From Bacteroidota bacterium (GTDB taxonomy: Bacteria; Bacteroidota; Ignavibacteria; UBA10030; BY39), in NCBI GenBank assembly GCA_018830765.1, contig JAHJRJ010000320.1, positions 1-5,718 on the forward strand: a DNA stretch of 5,718 nt, given 5' to 3'. The notes under the pieces were generated by a model. That model was not told the origin of the DNA. It ran no database searches and worked only from the letters and a program-made list of their open reading frames with translations. This document shows, piece after piece, positions 5,648 through 5,718 of this stretch (the first letter of the stretch is position 1; each line of letters begins with the position of its first letter). The translations under genes were made by a program, and so were the position numbers.

Positions 5648-5718
5648 TTCCTGTTCATCTGCAAGATTATTTTCTTCTTGCTGTTTTAATTCCAGTTCTT
5701 CTTTTATCCTGCTTCTAA
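5627..5718 (-). CDS. Possible 3' end of a reverse-strand gene running in from beyond the window (uncertain)
   Basis: Read on the minus strand from 5716, 29 codons end at TAA 5629-5627: a charged, helix-like tail (RSRIKEELELKQQEENNLAD, then EQELIQVGV). Just after the stop comes ATG at 5625-5623 with GGGAG 6 nt before it, as between two genes of an operon, but the reading from that ATG soon runs antisense to the membrane protein gene. The hydrophobic + strand reading of the same bases (LHFTLPPELIPV and onward) is the alternative explanation, and only one of the two can be genuine. No family is recognised. Confidence 0.25.
   Translation of the reverse strand, partial: RSRIKEELELKQQEENNLADEQELIQVGV

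Noticed and set aside
5641..5650. gaattaattc perfect palindrome
   Set aside because: Ten bases of mostly A/T symmetry, likely chance.
1..5718. CRISPR array, tRNA, rRNA, integrase or anti-phage island
   Set aside because: No regularly spaced repeats, cloverleaf, ribosomal segments or integrase/nuclease gene were found. The ATPase alone is not evidence of a defence system.

Overview
The window is moderately AT-rich DNA from an uncultured bacterium. It carries a short chromosomal stretch for making activated deoxysugar and cell-surface glycan. The mix of families (GDP-fucose genes beside a polytopic GT-C type membrane protein) and the dense short palindromic repeats recall metagenome-derived groups such as Candidatus Omnitrophota. 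No marker gene is present, so that placement is a guess.

Layout, all main genes on the + strand: (1) the 3' end of an unrecognised gene (2-178), whose last codons lie in one arm of a REP-like inverted repeat (143-208). (2) A decayed N-terminus of a nucleotide-sugar epimerase/dehydratase (about 204-307), which shares a 28-nt exact block with the start of the intact gmd 1.57 kb downstream. (3) An AAA+ ATPase of the DUF4143 type (345-1622), with a promoter lying inside the dead gene. (4) A 146-bp gap (1623-1768) packed with three different short repeat families. (5) gmd (1769-2740) and fcl (2737-3699), which overlap by ATGA. (6) After a 94-bp gap, a large multi-pass membrane protein (3794-5647) resembling GT-C glycosyltransferases, with an abnormal 3' end.

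Gmd and Fcl are the two consecutive steps from GDP-mannose to GDP-L-fucose, and their catalytic residues are intact. The membrane protein probably acts in glycan assembly or transfer at the membrane. Whether it uses fucose cannot be told from sequence. The ATPase has no evident link to the pathway and looks like an accessory gene.

The most notable observation is that a palindromic repeat found between the ATPase and gmd (1678-1716) has a second copy inside fcl (3323-3359). There it is translated in frame as about 12 extra residues in a loop, without destroying the gene. The window therefore shows repeat elements shaping gene ends, gaps and a coding sequence. I found no CRISPR array, tRNA, rRNA, integrase or transposase gene.
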